The notes below the pieces were generated by a model. It searched no databases, was not told where the DNA came from, and saw nothing but the letters and a program-made list of their open reading frames with translations. A DNA stretch of 64,000 bases from Monocercomonoides exilis (taxonomy: Eukaryota; Preaxostyla; Oxymonadida; Polymastigidae): assembly GCA_001643675.2 (NCBI GenBank), contig LSRY02000010.1, positions 461,001 to 525,000 of the forward strand, in the 5' to 3' direction. The first letter of the stretch is position 1. Each line of letters starts with the position of its first letter. The translations under genes and the position numbers were made by a program. Positions 11,701 to 22,800 of this stretch are shown piece after piece.

Positions 11701-13370
11701 GAATATTCCCTTGAAGATGTGTTATGTCAACAAGCCCGTCTGATTTTTTGCTAAAAGACGCTTTTTCGTTCCTCTTCTTCGAACGAAGTTGCTCCGATTT
11801 TATCGCCTCGTCAATAATTTCTCCGAACTCCTGTTCTTTCTTGTTTTCGTTTTTCTCTTCTTTCACTTCGCGAGACTCCCATTTCTCTTCCAGCTGCCCC
11901 AGCTGTTTGCGAACAGTTCCGATCGCCTCGGATATAATAGCAGGATGCAGAATTTGAAGAAACTCCTTCCAAAACAAAATGTGGCCAACTATTCTGCCAA
12001 TAGCCCGTTTGCATTCGGCAAAACTGTCAATCAGAATCTTTTTAACTTCGTCAGCAGGAACTTGCTGATCAATCAAATGAGAAGTGACTCTTGTTGGATA
12101 AATATTTAATGATTGCCGTTTTTTGAAAATTAAAAATCAGTTGATTAAATAACACATATTTAAATGGAAAGGAACAAGTTAGAAATTATGTATTTTCAGA
12201 ATAAAAATTCAAGTCAATACCTTAACGGTAGCTGCTCCATAAATTGAAACAAATCCATTTCTTCCATTTTTGTTAATGCAGAATTAAATGATTCAAATGA
12301 CATGCTCCAAATTGAAGATTTACCGCTGCATCTTTCAAGATTATATAACTGTCAGAAAAAAATAATCAAATAAAAATAACATCATCGACACACCTTTAGC
12401 TGCTTGCACATCTCCACCATTGAGAAGCCGTTCCAATTAAAAGATTCGTTTAGTTCAGACCAGCATTCATCGTGCGACCCCAGACATGACATTAGAAGTT
12501 GAAAAGAATCAGAAGAATAAGCGTTTCCAGCAATCTGAGAGCACATGCCAGAAATGAATGCTTCAAGCAAATCTGAGGAAGGGCGAATTGTTAGAGAATC
12601 TGCCATAACAGAAGATGTTGGAAAAACACTTGACAAAAGCTGCTCTTTTATCTCTTCTTGCCGGCCAGATACTGTGGAATCAACAAGAAGAAAAGAAATT
12701 ATTGGATTTCCTTGTGATGTCACAGGGGAAGATCTATAAAAAATAAGTCGAATATAAAATTTAAACGATATAAAAAAGAAAGAGAACAATTCACACTGAA
12801 TTGAGCGAATAAAATCAACTAAAAATTGAAAAGGAACCAAAAGCCAATTTTCGATAAGAATAACGAGATGAATTTTATCTATACAAAATGCATATGAATT
12901 ATAAAGTAAATAATATTTGAAACGGTTAAAAATGATGCAGAAATTGGAAATAAACTTTTATTTCGTTGTAAAAAACTCTCAAGCTCAAAATTTGATTCAG
13001 ACATCGCATCTAATAAGCCGCTATTTATCATAGAAGTTGTTGGAGCTGCTGTTTGAATAGCTTTTTCAAGCATTACATCTTCAGTTGTTATTTGAAAAAA
13101 CTCATCAGGAAGAAGTCGAACAATTACGGAAGTGGTTTCATCAGAAATTGCATCTCCTTTCAAATCATCCCACATATTTGCTATTTGATAACATACTAAT
13201 GTCAAATCCTGTTGTTTAAATTGGGGGGCTTCAACAAATGAAATTGAATAATTTCCTTTGAGCCTGTAGTTGGAAAAAAACTGACAGCATTGCTCAACGA
13301 CTTTTTTTGTTACAGCCTCTGAATAATACTTTTGAATGAATTTCTCTAAAGGAAATCCATTTTGAATCAT
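8740..13370 (-). CDS. ORC3: Origin recognition complex subunit 3 (ORC3) with AT-hook insertion
   Basis: ORC3 is a subunit of the complex that marks replication origins and loads MCM. I join seven exons, all phase-consistent: 12956-13370, 12797-12878, 12394-12733, 12221-12348, 11530-12089, 11222-11420 and 8740-11131. The product is about 1371 residues, roughly double the usual ORC3 size. Family signals: an AAA+-like core with a Walker-B-position strand (HLVILIENW, about 141) and the following strand ISFLLVDSTV; a helix pattern GFSMVEMCKQLKLYNLE matching the ORC3 segment after the AAA+ fold; and a C-terminal winged helix (about 1243-1330, LLIYELYVLGRWCNWL then FLRCVRRLWTMGLIGP). Between about 780 and 1200 is a charged insertion with AT-hook motifs KRGRGRPR (about 920) and KKRRGRKPKK (about 1093). 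Start: ATG at 13370, but the frame stays open 120 nt further upstream, so the start is uncertain. It ends at TAG. Confidence 0.72.
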
Positions 13371-13783
13371 AGATTTTTGATTCTTTTTTGAAAAAAAAAT
13401 CAGAATTATCAACTTGTGGGTCCATTCTATTTGTTCATAAGAGAGAAAGAGTGTATATACATGGGTTAAAACAAGAATCAACTTTAACAAATTTATGCAA
13501 ATTGAGCTATGTGTAACCCTTAAAAGCTCATCTCATTCAAATAGGGGAATTACAAATGAAGATGATAAAAAAAACTAAAAATTAATGATCAGGGTTAGAT
13601 CACCTAAATTTGTAAATAAATGTATATGTAATTATAAAACATGACAACTTAATTAAGAATATAATAAAGAAATAGTTAAATATGCAAACTTTAACATAGA
13701 AAATGACGGAATTAAAAGCAAAACAATTGCAATGCAGCTTTAAAATTTGAAGATTGCAAACACAAAATGTAAAATCACATTAT
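13371..13783. other. AT-rich spacer upstream of ORC3
   Basis: 413 bp between the ORC3 start and the cyclin stop, both on the minus strand, so it should hold the ORC3 promoter and the cyclin 3' end. Apart from A/T runs I see no motif or RNA gene. Confidence 0.4.
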
Positions 13784-14626
13784 TCAATGTGGGGGTGTTA
13801 TAAAAGGAAACGATAAAGGAACGGTGTTAATCCTATCCCACGTTTCTGCAACAAGCGAGTATACCTCGCTTGATAAAGGCACATGGAAAGCAACTGCCTG
13901 AAGAAGCACGATTTCAGACTGATTAACATCATTCAATGAAATATTGAATAAATTCGACCACCATTTGTTTGGCAGAGGAGTATCACAGTTACACTTATGC
14001 GAGATCATAACAGATATTAAAAGTGCCATAGAAGCATTCTCAAAAGACAATTTAAACGATTTTGAAGTTGCTCTTCCTGTAATAGCTTTTTCAAGAAGCA
14101 TCAAAGCATAGAGCAATTCCCCTTGTCGAAGCCATAAGAAATGCTGGAGAACAGAAAGAATTCGCTCCGTGATGTGTTTAAGTTGTACAATTTTTGAAAC
14201 CATTGATTCTGAGGAGGGCTGCCATGATGGATAAATGTAATGCTGTGAAAAATCTAATGAATAAAAAATGTCTCCAAGAAAGCGAATAGGTAAAATTGAT
14301 AGCTCTGGTTGCAATGGTACAATTGTTGACTGCATGAGGGTTTGAGCTCGTGAGCAAACAGAAAATATTGTTGAATAAGCAAAAAATGTAGATATCCTTC
14401 GAATTTGGTCGCAGTGAATGATGTCAGAACCCTTTTCTTGCAACATTTTAATTCTGACAGAAAAATTATATTCGCTTTCGTCTTCTTTTGATTTTGAAGC
14501 ATTCATTCCTTTTAATGAGGATTTAAGAAAATTGTCTTCTGTGAGTACTTTCTTTTGAATTATTTCAACATTAGGACCTGCCACATCATGTGGCCAAATA
14601 GGTTCACTAATAGAATGTGAAATCAT
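13784..14626 (-). CDS. PHO80-type cyclin (cyclin-box protein)
   Basis: Probably a regulatory partner of a cyclin-dependent kinase. The 280-residue frame has a cyclin box at about 150-255. A first helix pair (ITERILSVLQHFLWLRQGELLYALMLLEKAI) fits the PHO80-family pattern around the usual 'aliYldRl' helix. Then comes FENASMALLISVMISHKC at the 'hRllitavmvAaK' position, and WWSNLFNISLNDVNQSEIVLLQAVAFHVPLS at the 'wAkvggis..elN.lE...L..l.f.l.v' position. The N-terminal 100 residues are not recognised. The start is uncertain: a strong GTAAGT donor lies just upstream (about 14645) after another open stretch with ATGs, but I could not find an acceptor that joins in phase. The single in-window frame ends at TGA. 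PHO80-like assignment is from pattern only. Confidence 0.6.
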   Translation of the reverse strand: MISHSISEPIWPHDVAGPNVEIIQKKVLTEDNFLKSSLKGMNASKSKEDESEYNFSVRIKMLQEKGSDIIHCDQIRRISTFFAYSTIFSVCSRAQTLMQSTIVPLQPELSILPIRFLGDIFYSLDFSQHYIYPSWQPSSESMVSKIVQLKHITERILSVLQHFLWLRQGELLYALMLLEKAITGRATSKSFKLSFENASMALLISVMISHKCNCDTPLPNKWWSNLFNISLNDVNQSEIVLLQAVAFHVPLSSEVYSLVAETWDRINTVPLSFPFITPPH

Positions 14627-15022
14627 TCAAAAAGAAATGATACTTACGTCCGGTCCACTTTCGTTATGGATCTCAACTTTATAGATCTTTACCAACATAT
14701 ATGAATGACGATCGAAATATCGTTTTAATATTCTAATAAAAGACATCGAAAAATTACAAACAAAACAAAGGTCAATTAATGTGTGATTGAAAAGGCCTCG
14801 AAAATGATATAGAAGAATTATTGGAATATAACAATAACAATAATTAAAAAAACGGTATTTTCACAACAAATTAAATATTTCTGATTCTTTTTCTAATAAA
14901 ATGAACATTTATAACACATGATAACCACAACAATTGGAATTATAATTACAAAAGATGGCTGATTATTTTTTTGATTATACAATGGTAAAACTATGGTATA
15001 CGGATCAAAGGTTTTCAACAAA
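14627..15022. other. Divergent spacer between cyclin and CCT3
   Basis: About 400 bp, A/T-rich, separating divergent genes, so it should carry both promoters. It may also hold a 5' exon of the cyclin (open frame with ATG near 14743 and a GTAAGT donor). No RNA gene or clear repeat is visible. Confidence 0.35.
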
Positions 15023-16993
15023 ATGATGCGACCTGGAAATGTTCTTGTGTTAAGTTTGCAATTCTTTAAGATTTTTGAAGTTAATTTGATTATTGTGTTA
15101 ATATAGACGCGACTACGAAGAGAGAAACCGGCTATCGCGCACAAAAACTGAATATTCAAGCAGGAAAGGAAGTTGCCGATGTTCTCAGGACATGCCTCGG
15201 ACCACGTGCAATGCTTAAGATGATTTTAAGTGCAAGCGGATCTATTCTAATGACGAATGATGGAAATTCCATCATAAGAGAAATTGATGTGAAGCATCCG
15301 GCTGCAAGAACAATTATTCAACTGTCACGTGCTCAGGATGAAGAAGTTGGAGATGGAACAACATCTGTCATTGTTCTTTGTTTGCATACAAATATTTCCA
15401 ACGATTATTTTATTTGTGATCTATTTTGAATTTGGGCAAATGCTTATTGAATTTTTTTTTTTATTTGTTTCTTTCAGCTGGCGAAGTTTTAGCCCAAAGC
15501 CAAGAATTGCTCGAAAGAAGCCTTCATCCAACTATTATTTGTCATAGCTATCAGCGCGCTCTTCAGACTGCAATTGCAGTATGCGACAAAATCTCAAAAC
15601 CAGTATGAAATAGTTTTATTTTGAAATATACATTCAGTAACAACAATCTTAGGTTGATGTTGATAACAAAGAAGAAATGTACTCTCTTTTGCGCACAACT
15701 CTTGGAACAAAGTTTGCATCTGAATGGATGGAAATGATGTGCAAGTTGGCCTATGAAGCTGTTCGCAGAGTCACAATTTACCACAACACAGAAGGGAAAT
15801 CAGATCCTAGCGCACGAAGAGTTCCAGAAATTGATATTAAGCGTTATGCAAAAGTCGAAAAAATACCAGGAGGCTCAGAATCAATGAGCGAAGTTCTTGA
15901 TGGTGTTATGATAAACAAGGATCTTACACATCCTGCTATGCGGAGACGTATTGAAAATCCAAGAATTGTTCTTTTGGATTGCGCCTTGGAATATAAAAAA
16001 GGAGAAAGTCAAACCTCGACAGTTGTTACAAAAGAAGAAGATTGGGAGAAATTATTGAGAGCCGAAGAAGAAGAAGTCGAAAAGATGTGCAAATACATCA
16101 TTGCACTTAAGCCCGATGTTGTTGTAACTGAAAAAGGATTGTCAGATCTTGCATCACATTATTTATACAAGGCAGGCATTTCTGCTATCCGTCGTATTAG
16201 AAAGACAGATAACAACAGAATCAGCAGAGCAACAGGCGCCACTATTGTGAACCAAGCCGAAGAGTTGAAAGACACTGATGTCGGAACAGGATGCGGCCTG
16301 TTTGAAGTCAAGCAGATTGGTGATGAGTTCTTTGCATACTTTGTGAAGTGCAAAGAGCCGAAGGCATGCACCATTGTCCTGAGAGGTTCGTCAAAGGATG
16401 TTCTTAACGAAATCGAGCGCAACTTGCAGGATGCAATGTGCGTTGCTAGAAACATTCTTGTTGACCCACGACTTCTGCCCGGTGGAGGAGCAACTGAGAT
16501 GGCAGTTTCTACCGCTCTTGCACTCACAGCAGCTGCCGAAGAGGAAGGAGTCGCTCAATGGCCAAGAAAAGCAATAGCACAGGCATTCGAGGTTATCCCA
16601 CGCACATTAGCTGAAAACTGTGGCTGCTCTGTTATCCGTCGTGTTACAGAGCTCCGTGCAAAATATCATGAGATGTGGAAGAAAGTGTCCATTGATTCTC
16701 TTTTAAAAGCCAAATCTGCTTCCTCCGCCTCATCTTCTTCTGCTTCTGCCTCATCTGAATCAATCCAATCGTCTGTGGAGTTGTGGGGCATCAACGGTGA
16801 GACAGGCGAGCTGATGGATGTGAACAAATCTGAACTGTGGGAGCCATACAGCGTGAAAGTGCAGACCTTCAAGTCATCTGTGGACTCTGCATGCATGCTG
16901 CTTCGTATTGACGATATTGTTAGCGGACAGAGAAAGAAGGGAGACGGACAGGGACAAGCAGATCCCGATGCATTGGAGAAGATGGAGGAGTAA
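15023..16993 (+). CDS. CCT3: T-complex protein 1 subunit gamma (CCT3)
   Basis: Gamma subunit of the cytosolic TRiC/CCT chaperonin, which folds actin and tubulin using ATP. Exons are 15023-15053, 15107-15379, 15478-15602 and 15653-16993 (589 residues); introns of 53, 98 and 50 nt are phase-exact. Group II chaperonin signatures are all present: RTCLGPRAMLKM, TNDGN, QDEEVGDGTTSVIVL (ATP-binding loop, about 80-95), the GGGATEM motif, and the closing ELWGINGETGEL segment. The N-terminus (LVLNATTKRETG) and SGEVL...LHPTIICHSYQRAL match gamma subunits best. Oddity: a run of about 20 residues, nearly all Ser and Ala (16717-16770), is inserted before the WGINGETG segment, and makes the protein longer than the usual 540-550. 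It stops at TAA, matching the family end. Confidence 0.95.
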
Positions 16994-17449
16994 ACAATTT
17001 CCAATAATTCAAAAAATATTTGCTTTTTTTAAATAAAGATATAATTTTTTTGATACAAATTGTATTTACACATGTCTTATCATCTCTTAGACCTTTCTTC
17101 TAATTGATATCTTCTTGCACTCATTTCAAAAGCAAAACATTCATTAACATAGCTCTTATATGAAATCAACCAAATTTAACGAATCTTTTTTGATTGATAC
17201 AAATTTTGTTTTTCCTTCGTTCGGAAAATTTTGCTCTTTTGAAACAAAAAATAATTAAATAAAAGAGGGAGATGCTGGCGAATGTCTTAATGCCTTAAAT
17301 AAAAACTTAACCAAAACCAAAATGATTCAACAACAAAAAACAAAGAAAGAAGGAAGGAAGGAAAGAAAAAGCAATGAATGTAAATAAACCACATCCTTTT
17401 TCAAAATTCTTTGTGTATCTCCACATAAAAGACCTTTGAGGGTATTGCA
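16994..17449. other. Convergent spacer between CCT3 and LCMT1
   Basis: 456 bp, A/T-rich, with an AATAAAGATATAA stretch soon after the CCT3 stop that may be its polyadenylation region, and purine-rich AAGGAAGGAAGGAAAG near 17350. No gene is visible. Confidence 0.4.
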
Positions 17450-19113
17450 TTAATGAGAAATCTTTGGAATGGCTGGTGGTGCAAGCGTAGGAAGGCTTTC
17501 GTCTTCAATGCCAACATTCTCTGGAATCATGTTGGATCCAATCCAAATGCAGTAATGCGACAGCAGCAAAAAGAACTCCTCGAACTCGTCCAGCGGCTCT
17601 AAGGTCTGAATTCTGTTTTGTTTAATATAATTTCAATTGTGTCATTTAAAAAAAAAAAGAAAAAAGAAAAAAGAAAAAAGAAAAAAGTAAAAAAAAAAAA
17701 AAAAGAAAAGAAAAAGAAAAAGAAAAAGAAAAAATCATTTCAAATGAATAAAGAATTCACAATTGTTTTGTACCTTTGCTTTTCCACTTGAGGAATGAGA
17801 TTATAAGCCTTTTTCATGTCAATCGTCTTTGCAAAGCTGAATCCAGCTGTCCGAAGTGATTCTGTTCTGGCTTCGCATGTTGGGAATGCCATGAGAGATG
17901 GCATGGTTATCCCACGTTGCTGTTTTGATTATAAATCAATATTTTTTTCCAAATATTCAAAAAATATTAAATGAAAAAGATAAATAAAAACTGTCTAATT
18001 GCAAGTGAATACCCTCAAATTCTGCACCATGACTCTTCCAAAGTTGTCTGTTTCTTTTGACATTGGATCATATCCAATAACCATAGCAGGGAATCTTGAT
18101 GGAAGTGCAGCAATATCCTCTGGTTTAAGAGAGGAATCTGCGGAAGGCTCTTCATCAGAAGGTGAATGCACTTCTGTTGGAACAGAAGTGGTGGATGGAG
18201 TTGCTGATGATGTTGCTGACTCTGAAGTGACAGAAGAAGAAAGAGCATGCTTCGACAATGCTTCGCGAGGATTTGCAATATAAGCTAACAGCTCCCGCAC
18301 TTTTCCTGAATCAATGTATGCGGTCACACACTCCAATATAAACAAAGTCGGTATGTTAAAGTCAATTCCTGAATCAATCAGACACTTATGTATTGATTGA
18401 ATATTCAGTAAATTTCCTTTTGCCAGCTTGTACACAGCTTAAATAATAAAAAACGCATGCATCACATTGAAGAAACGAAAAATATTTATCATCAAACCTT
18501 GCTGTTGAGCTGAAAATTTTTTGGAATAAGGATGCTGCTTTATTTCAATAACCTCTGGCAGATCCACATCTACCCACAAATGCAAACCTGGAAGTTGTTT
18601 CTGAAGAGGGAAAAAAAGATTCAATAAAGTACATTTTTAGTAATGGTTAAATCTTCAACCTCAAGCATCAAAAAGTAACTATCAAAGCCAGCTCCGAGAA
18701 ATACAATTTGTTTTTTTCCCGGAAGATTTTTACAAAAAGAAGCAACGCATCTCAGCATTGTATACAAACGTGCGAAGTAACCTAAGTTTCGATAAATAAA
18801 CAAAAATGAATTTTCGGTTTCAAAAAAGCAGCATGAAAGTTCAATTCGTTAAACCTCTATTAATAAGGCGAGGCCGGCTATCACTTGGTCGCACAAATTC
18901 AGCCAACAATGGATCAAAATAATAACCGTTTTTGATGCAACTCATCTTTGCATTTGCAGAGTCAGCAGCACCTGAAGTTCAAAATCATTTAAACAATTAG
19001 TTTGCAAAAAAAGTGAGGATATTTTTAATGTTAGATAAAAATATTTCTCATGGATGCTAACCAAAAATATCATTTGTCAATGACGAGTGAACTCTTGGAG
19101 CAGGAGGTTGCAT
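17450..19113 (-). CDS. LCMT1: Leucine carboxyl methyltransferase 1 (PP2A methyltransferase)
   Basis: Transfers methyl from S-adenosylmethionine to the C-terminal Leu of the PP2A catalytic subunit, controlling holoenzyme assembly. I join seven exons, all in phase: 19062-19113, 18855-18971, 18660-18781, 18498-18600, 18013-18437, 17774-17919 and 17450-17612. The product is 375 residues against about 330 in animals. Signatures in order: FVRPS...PRLINRGYFARLY (substrate and SAM pocket), IVFLGAGFDSYF (SAM-binding GAGxD), LWVDVDLPEVIEIK, IPTLFILECVTAYID (the family's LPTL..aECvl.Y), FGRVMVQNLR, and a C-terminal LSHYCIWIG matching the mammalian HYCLCWA. The extra length is a Ser/Thr/Glu-rich loop (about residues 180-220) between the methyltransferase core and the MVIGYDP strand. 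The gene diverges from the small gene at 19283. Confidence 0.92.
17647..17734. repeat. (AAAAAG)n microsatellite in LCMT1 intron 6
   Basis: Tandem A-rich hexamer/pentamer run inside the intron 17613-17773. On the transcribed strand it reads as a pyrimidine-rich CTTTTT array near the 5' half of the intron. Confidence 0.85.
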
Positions 19114-19282
19114 TTAATACAATTCTCAATAATTAAAAAAATGTGTTGGGTAAAATTATTTCATGTTTTTCAAAATAATTCCCATTCATTTTCTAATTAA
19201 AATATAACAAGAGTGAAGATGAATCCAGTTAATTGATTGTTACATAATAATATCTTTGAGTTATCTATTTGTTCACTGCTTT

Positions 19283-19599
19283 ATGGATAATGAGGATTCC
19301 GTTGTTTCAAAGAGTCGAGCAGATGAAAATTTAGCGAACGAAGTTAATTCGCAACGCTGGAAGGAATATAATCCGATGCTTAGGAAAAAGCATCAATTTG
19401 TTCAAATTGCATTCGAAAAATCTGATATAGCAGCGCAACCAGTTCAAGAAATACAATCTTGCAAAAAGGATGAACTGTTGAGATCGATAGAAATATTGCT
19501 TTCACAAAAGGTTTTATTTTTATCTTTTGGATATTTATTATTTTACATTTTTTCTATTAGACAATTTCTCAACGTCAAAATCTCCAGACAAAGCGCTAA
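19283..19599 (+). CDS. Small spliced hypothetical protein, 88 residues
   Basis: Not recognised. Exon 19283-19510 (76 codons, ATG start) and exon 19561-19599 flank a 50-nt intron with donor GTTTTA and acceptor CTATTAG in phase 0. The product begins MDNEDSVVSK, is charged and helix-prone, and ends QRQNLQTKR, with a likely amphipathic helix in ELLRSIEILLSQK. Without splicing the frame runs into a hydrophobic stretch encoded by the intron, which I take as an artefact. It diverges from LCMT1 with 169 bp between start codons and converges on the next gene. It could be a small subunit of a coiled-coil complex, but nothing in it names one. Confidence 0.5.
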
Positions 19600-19869
19600 G
19601 CGAATGGTTTATAAAATAAGTTTCTTTGTAATGCATCTCATTTTATTTCACATCGCATTTCACACATTTTCGTCAAAGAAAAGTTTTATTTTAAATTTCT
19701 AAAAACACGAAAAAATATAACATATTAATGATATGAAAAAAGCAAATTATAAAAATCCATAATATATCACGCAATGCAAAGACAAAAACAATAAAAAATA
19801 AGTTAAAAAGATTAAGAATACACTTGTTGAATTGAATAAAATTGGAGTATAACAAAAAGACAAAAATTT

Positions 19870-22800
19870 TCAAGAAAGTTGGAAGATAGGAGCAGAACTG
19901 ATGTTAGATTGAGATACTGTATAATATGAGCCATCAAGAGCTTTAGATGTGATTGGATGAGACACAAGGATTTTGCTGTGAGCAGCCTTTAATTGCTTTG
20001 ATCTTCTGTTCATCACTTCATCTCTCCTGCTCTTTATTGCTTGTTGTTCCTGCTCGATATTTGACTCATTTTCATCCTGTTTAACAGCCAATGGCGGAAG
20101 CCACCAGCGGTCAAACAATATCCTGAATAGCAACGGCTCTTTTCCTCGTTGGACTTCAATGGGTGATAGATAAATAGAAGCATTGCGAATTAAGCTTGAA
20201 TTAGCCTGATCTTTTTCGTTTTTGTAGCTGTCACCATCAAATTCATCGTCATCGTCGTCTTTTGACTTTACTCGACTGTTGTTGGTGGCAGCAGATGCAA
20301 GAATCTCTTCCAGGATGCTTGCTTCACTTAGAGGTTGGTCAATTGATAATGAACTTGAAAGAGAAGAAGAAGAGGATGACGATGAAGATGAAGAAGAAGA
20401 AGATGATGATGATTTTTCCATCATTGACATAAACGCACTTCCCTCGTCCCTATCCGTCTTCAAATCTCTCATCCTCTCCTCCTTTTGCACTGTTAAACCT
20501 TCTCCACACGGTATGAATCTATCTCCCGACCACATCTTCGCCTTCTGCAAGGCGCTGTCCAGCACCGCCCCATTCACATCGCTGCTTGACAACAGCCACA
20601 CTCTCCCTGGCTCAACCACAACAGCCGCATCTTTCCTCGTCCCCAGCGCAGCAACAGACAGCGGTGCAGTTGACGAAGGTGCATAATGCGTCGCGTGGAT
20701 GAACTGGCTCGCAGCACCTCTGATGTGCCGCGCTTTCGCCTTGCTGCTGCCAACGATTGTACGAGCAACGCTGTTCGGCGGGCCAACACGGAACACAAAC
20801 GGGAACGGAACAGGAGCAGCCGGCTGTGAGGCAGTCAGACGGCCGTGTGGAATCTCTGGCGGAAGGATCCTCTCGCCCATGTCCATATCATCGTCGAACT
20901 CATCGTCCAGCCACTCGCCCAGCACAGCGGGTATCTTCTTTGTGCCAAGACATTCCCAGAACATGGCCACATCAGGGTCGGTGAGTGAGGTGGGGAAGCA
21001 GATGACAGCAGGAGGCTCAAGAGACAAAAACGGATGTATCTCAAAGCGGTTGAGCTGAACAGGGTCTTGAAGAGGCTGAGGAGGGAGAAGAGTGGCGAGA
21101 AACTTGGCTTCTGCTCTGTTGTGTGCAGAAGTGTACAGGTGAGTGAAGTCAGAGTCAGAAGTGGGAACGGGATAGCGAGTGACTGAAGGGAGAAGTGGAG
21201 TGGTGATGAGTGTTGTGCGGGGAACGTCTTTCTCTCCGTTCAAAGTGGTCATTGGCGGAAGAGTGAAGGTCGGCAGGTGCATCACATTCGGATTGAGCAC
21301 ATGCTGAATGAAGGAGGCCAGCTGGCAGGTTCGGCTGAATGTCAGTCCAGTTGTATCGGGAACAAACGTGGGGAACGCTGGATTCTCTCCTTCCTCCTCC
21401 TCTTCTTCTTCCTCATCTTCATCTTCGTCATCTTCGTCGTCGTCATCATCATCATCTCTGTCTTTTCCTCTCTCTAATTTCTTGAGCACCTTCAGTTTCT
21501 TCTGTATCCTCTTCAGCTCTCTTGCCTCGTCATCCACTGTCCATAACAGACAGGTCATTACTCTCACAGGCGGCGGTGTGATCAGAATGTAATTAGCTCC
21601 GTTTTTGATGCTGCCTGCCTCCGGACTCAGCTCTGTCACGGACTCTCCTCTGACACACAGAAGAAGAGGGAGTGAATGTGGCAAAGAGAACAGGCTGTTC
21701 AGTGCAGGCGCAGAGGAAAGAGAAGGAATCCATCGGGGAGAAGAGAAAGGAGTGTTGTAGACAAGCGATGTGAATGCCTCTTCTTCGAACGAGGAAGAGG
21801 CAGAAGACGAGCCAGCCACATCGTCTCTTGAAGGAGTGAGGGGAGTTGGGCTCTGAAGTGGCTGAGGCGCCTCGTTGTAGTTCATTTTGTCCATCAGATC
21901 GCTTCCACTGCTGCTGCTGCTGCTTCCATTGAGTCCATCGGGTGTCTGAATGGACAGCCCCTGGTGCTCTCCATCATTCGATGGATATTCCTCAAACGAT
22001 TTCGAAGATGGAGTGCCTGCCCGACTAATTCCAGGCGACATAGACAGCGATGGCCCCAGTGCCCCGCCTTCCTCCTCTTCCTTCTGTCTTCTATCTCTCT
22101 CTGCATCTTCCTTCCAAACAGACTGCAACGCCTCTCTCACCCATCCTATACGACATGGGAGTGGGTTCTCGATCTTTCCTCTTTTGATCGCCTGCCTCGA
22201 CGGGATCGGGCTGACTTTGCGTGAAAAGAGAGAGAAGAAGATGTCACTTTCTCTGCCGTCCAGTTCGCGCTGGAAGGCATCGTAAGGCAGCCCCAAGTTC
22301 ACTGCCAGCTCTGCGCACAGCTGCTCGCCCCTCTGCAGCATCATTGGCGTGGCGTATTTGCTGTACCAGAGGTGGATCTGGTGCTGAATAACCACACGAG
22401 GCGCAGAGGGAGGTGCGGCGGTGCGGCGGAGGGTGTTGTATGAATGGTTGACTGAGCGGTTGGCGGAGGAAGAGGCAGAAGCAGAGGAAGAAGCAGAGGA
22501 TGACAGAGAAGACAGAGAATACGAGTCAAATGAACGAGGAAGTGTAACCACAACGTTGTTTGGCAGAGTCCCAACTGAGCCATCTTCGTTGATAAGCAGA
22601 CGAGTATATTTGGGTATTCCTTCTTCAACTTCTTCCTCGTCTGCTTGGCTCTCTTTGTCTTCTTCTTCTTTCTCTTTCTCTTTCTCTTTCGTTTTTTCTT
22701 TTTCTTTTTCTTTCTCCTTTTCTTTCCCCTTTCTATTCTTATTCTTCTCACTCTTTGAGTTTCCTTCCTCTTCCTCGTCTTCATCTTCCTCATCCTCGCT

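Noticed and set aside
17647-17734. CRISPR-like or regulatory array
   Set aside because: It is a simple A/G microsatellite inside an intron, with no spacers or conserved repeat-spacer structure.
19511-19560. Membrane protein encoded at 19256-19702
   Set aside because: The hydrophobic part comes from an unspliced intron and a following AT-rich frame. Splicing gives a short soluble protein with a natural stop.
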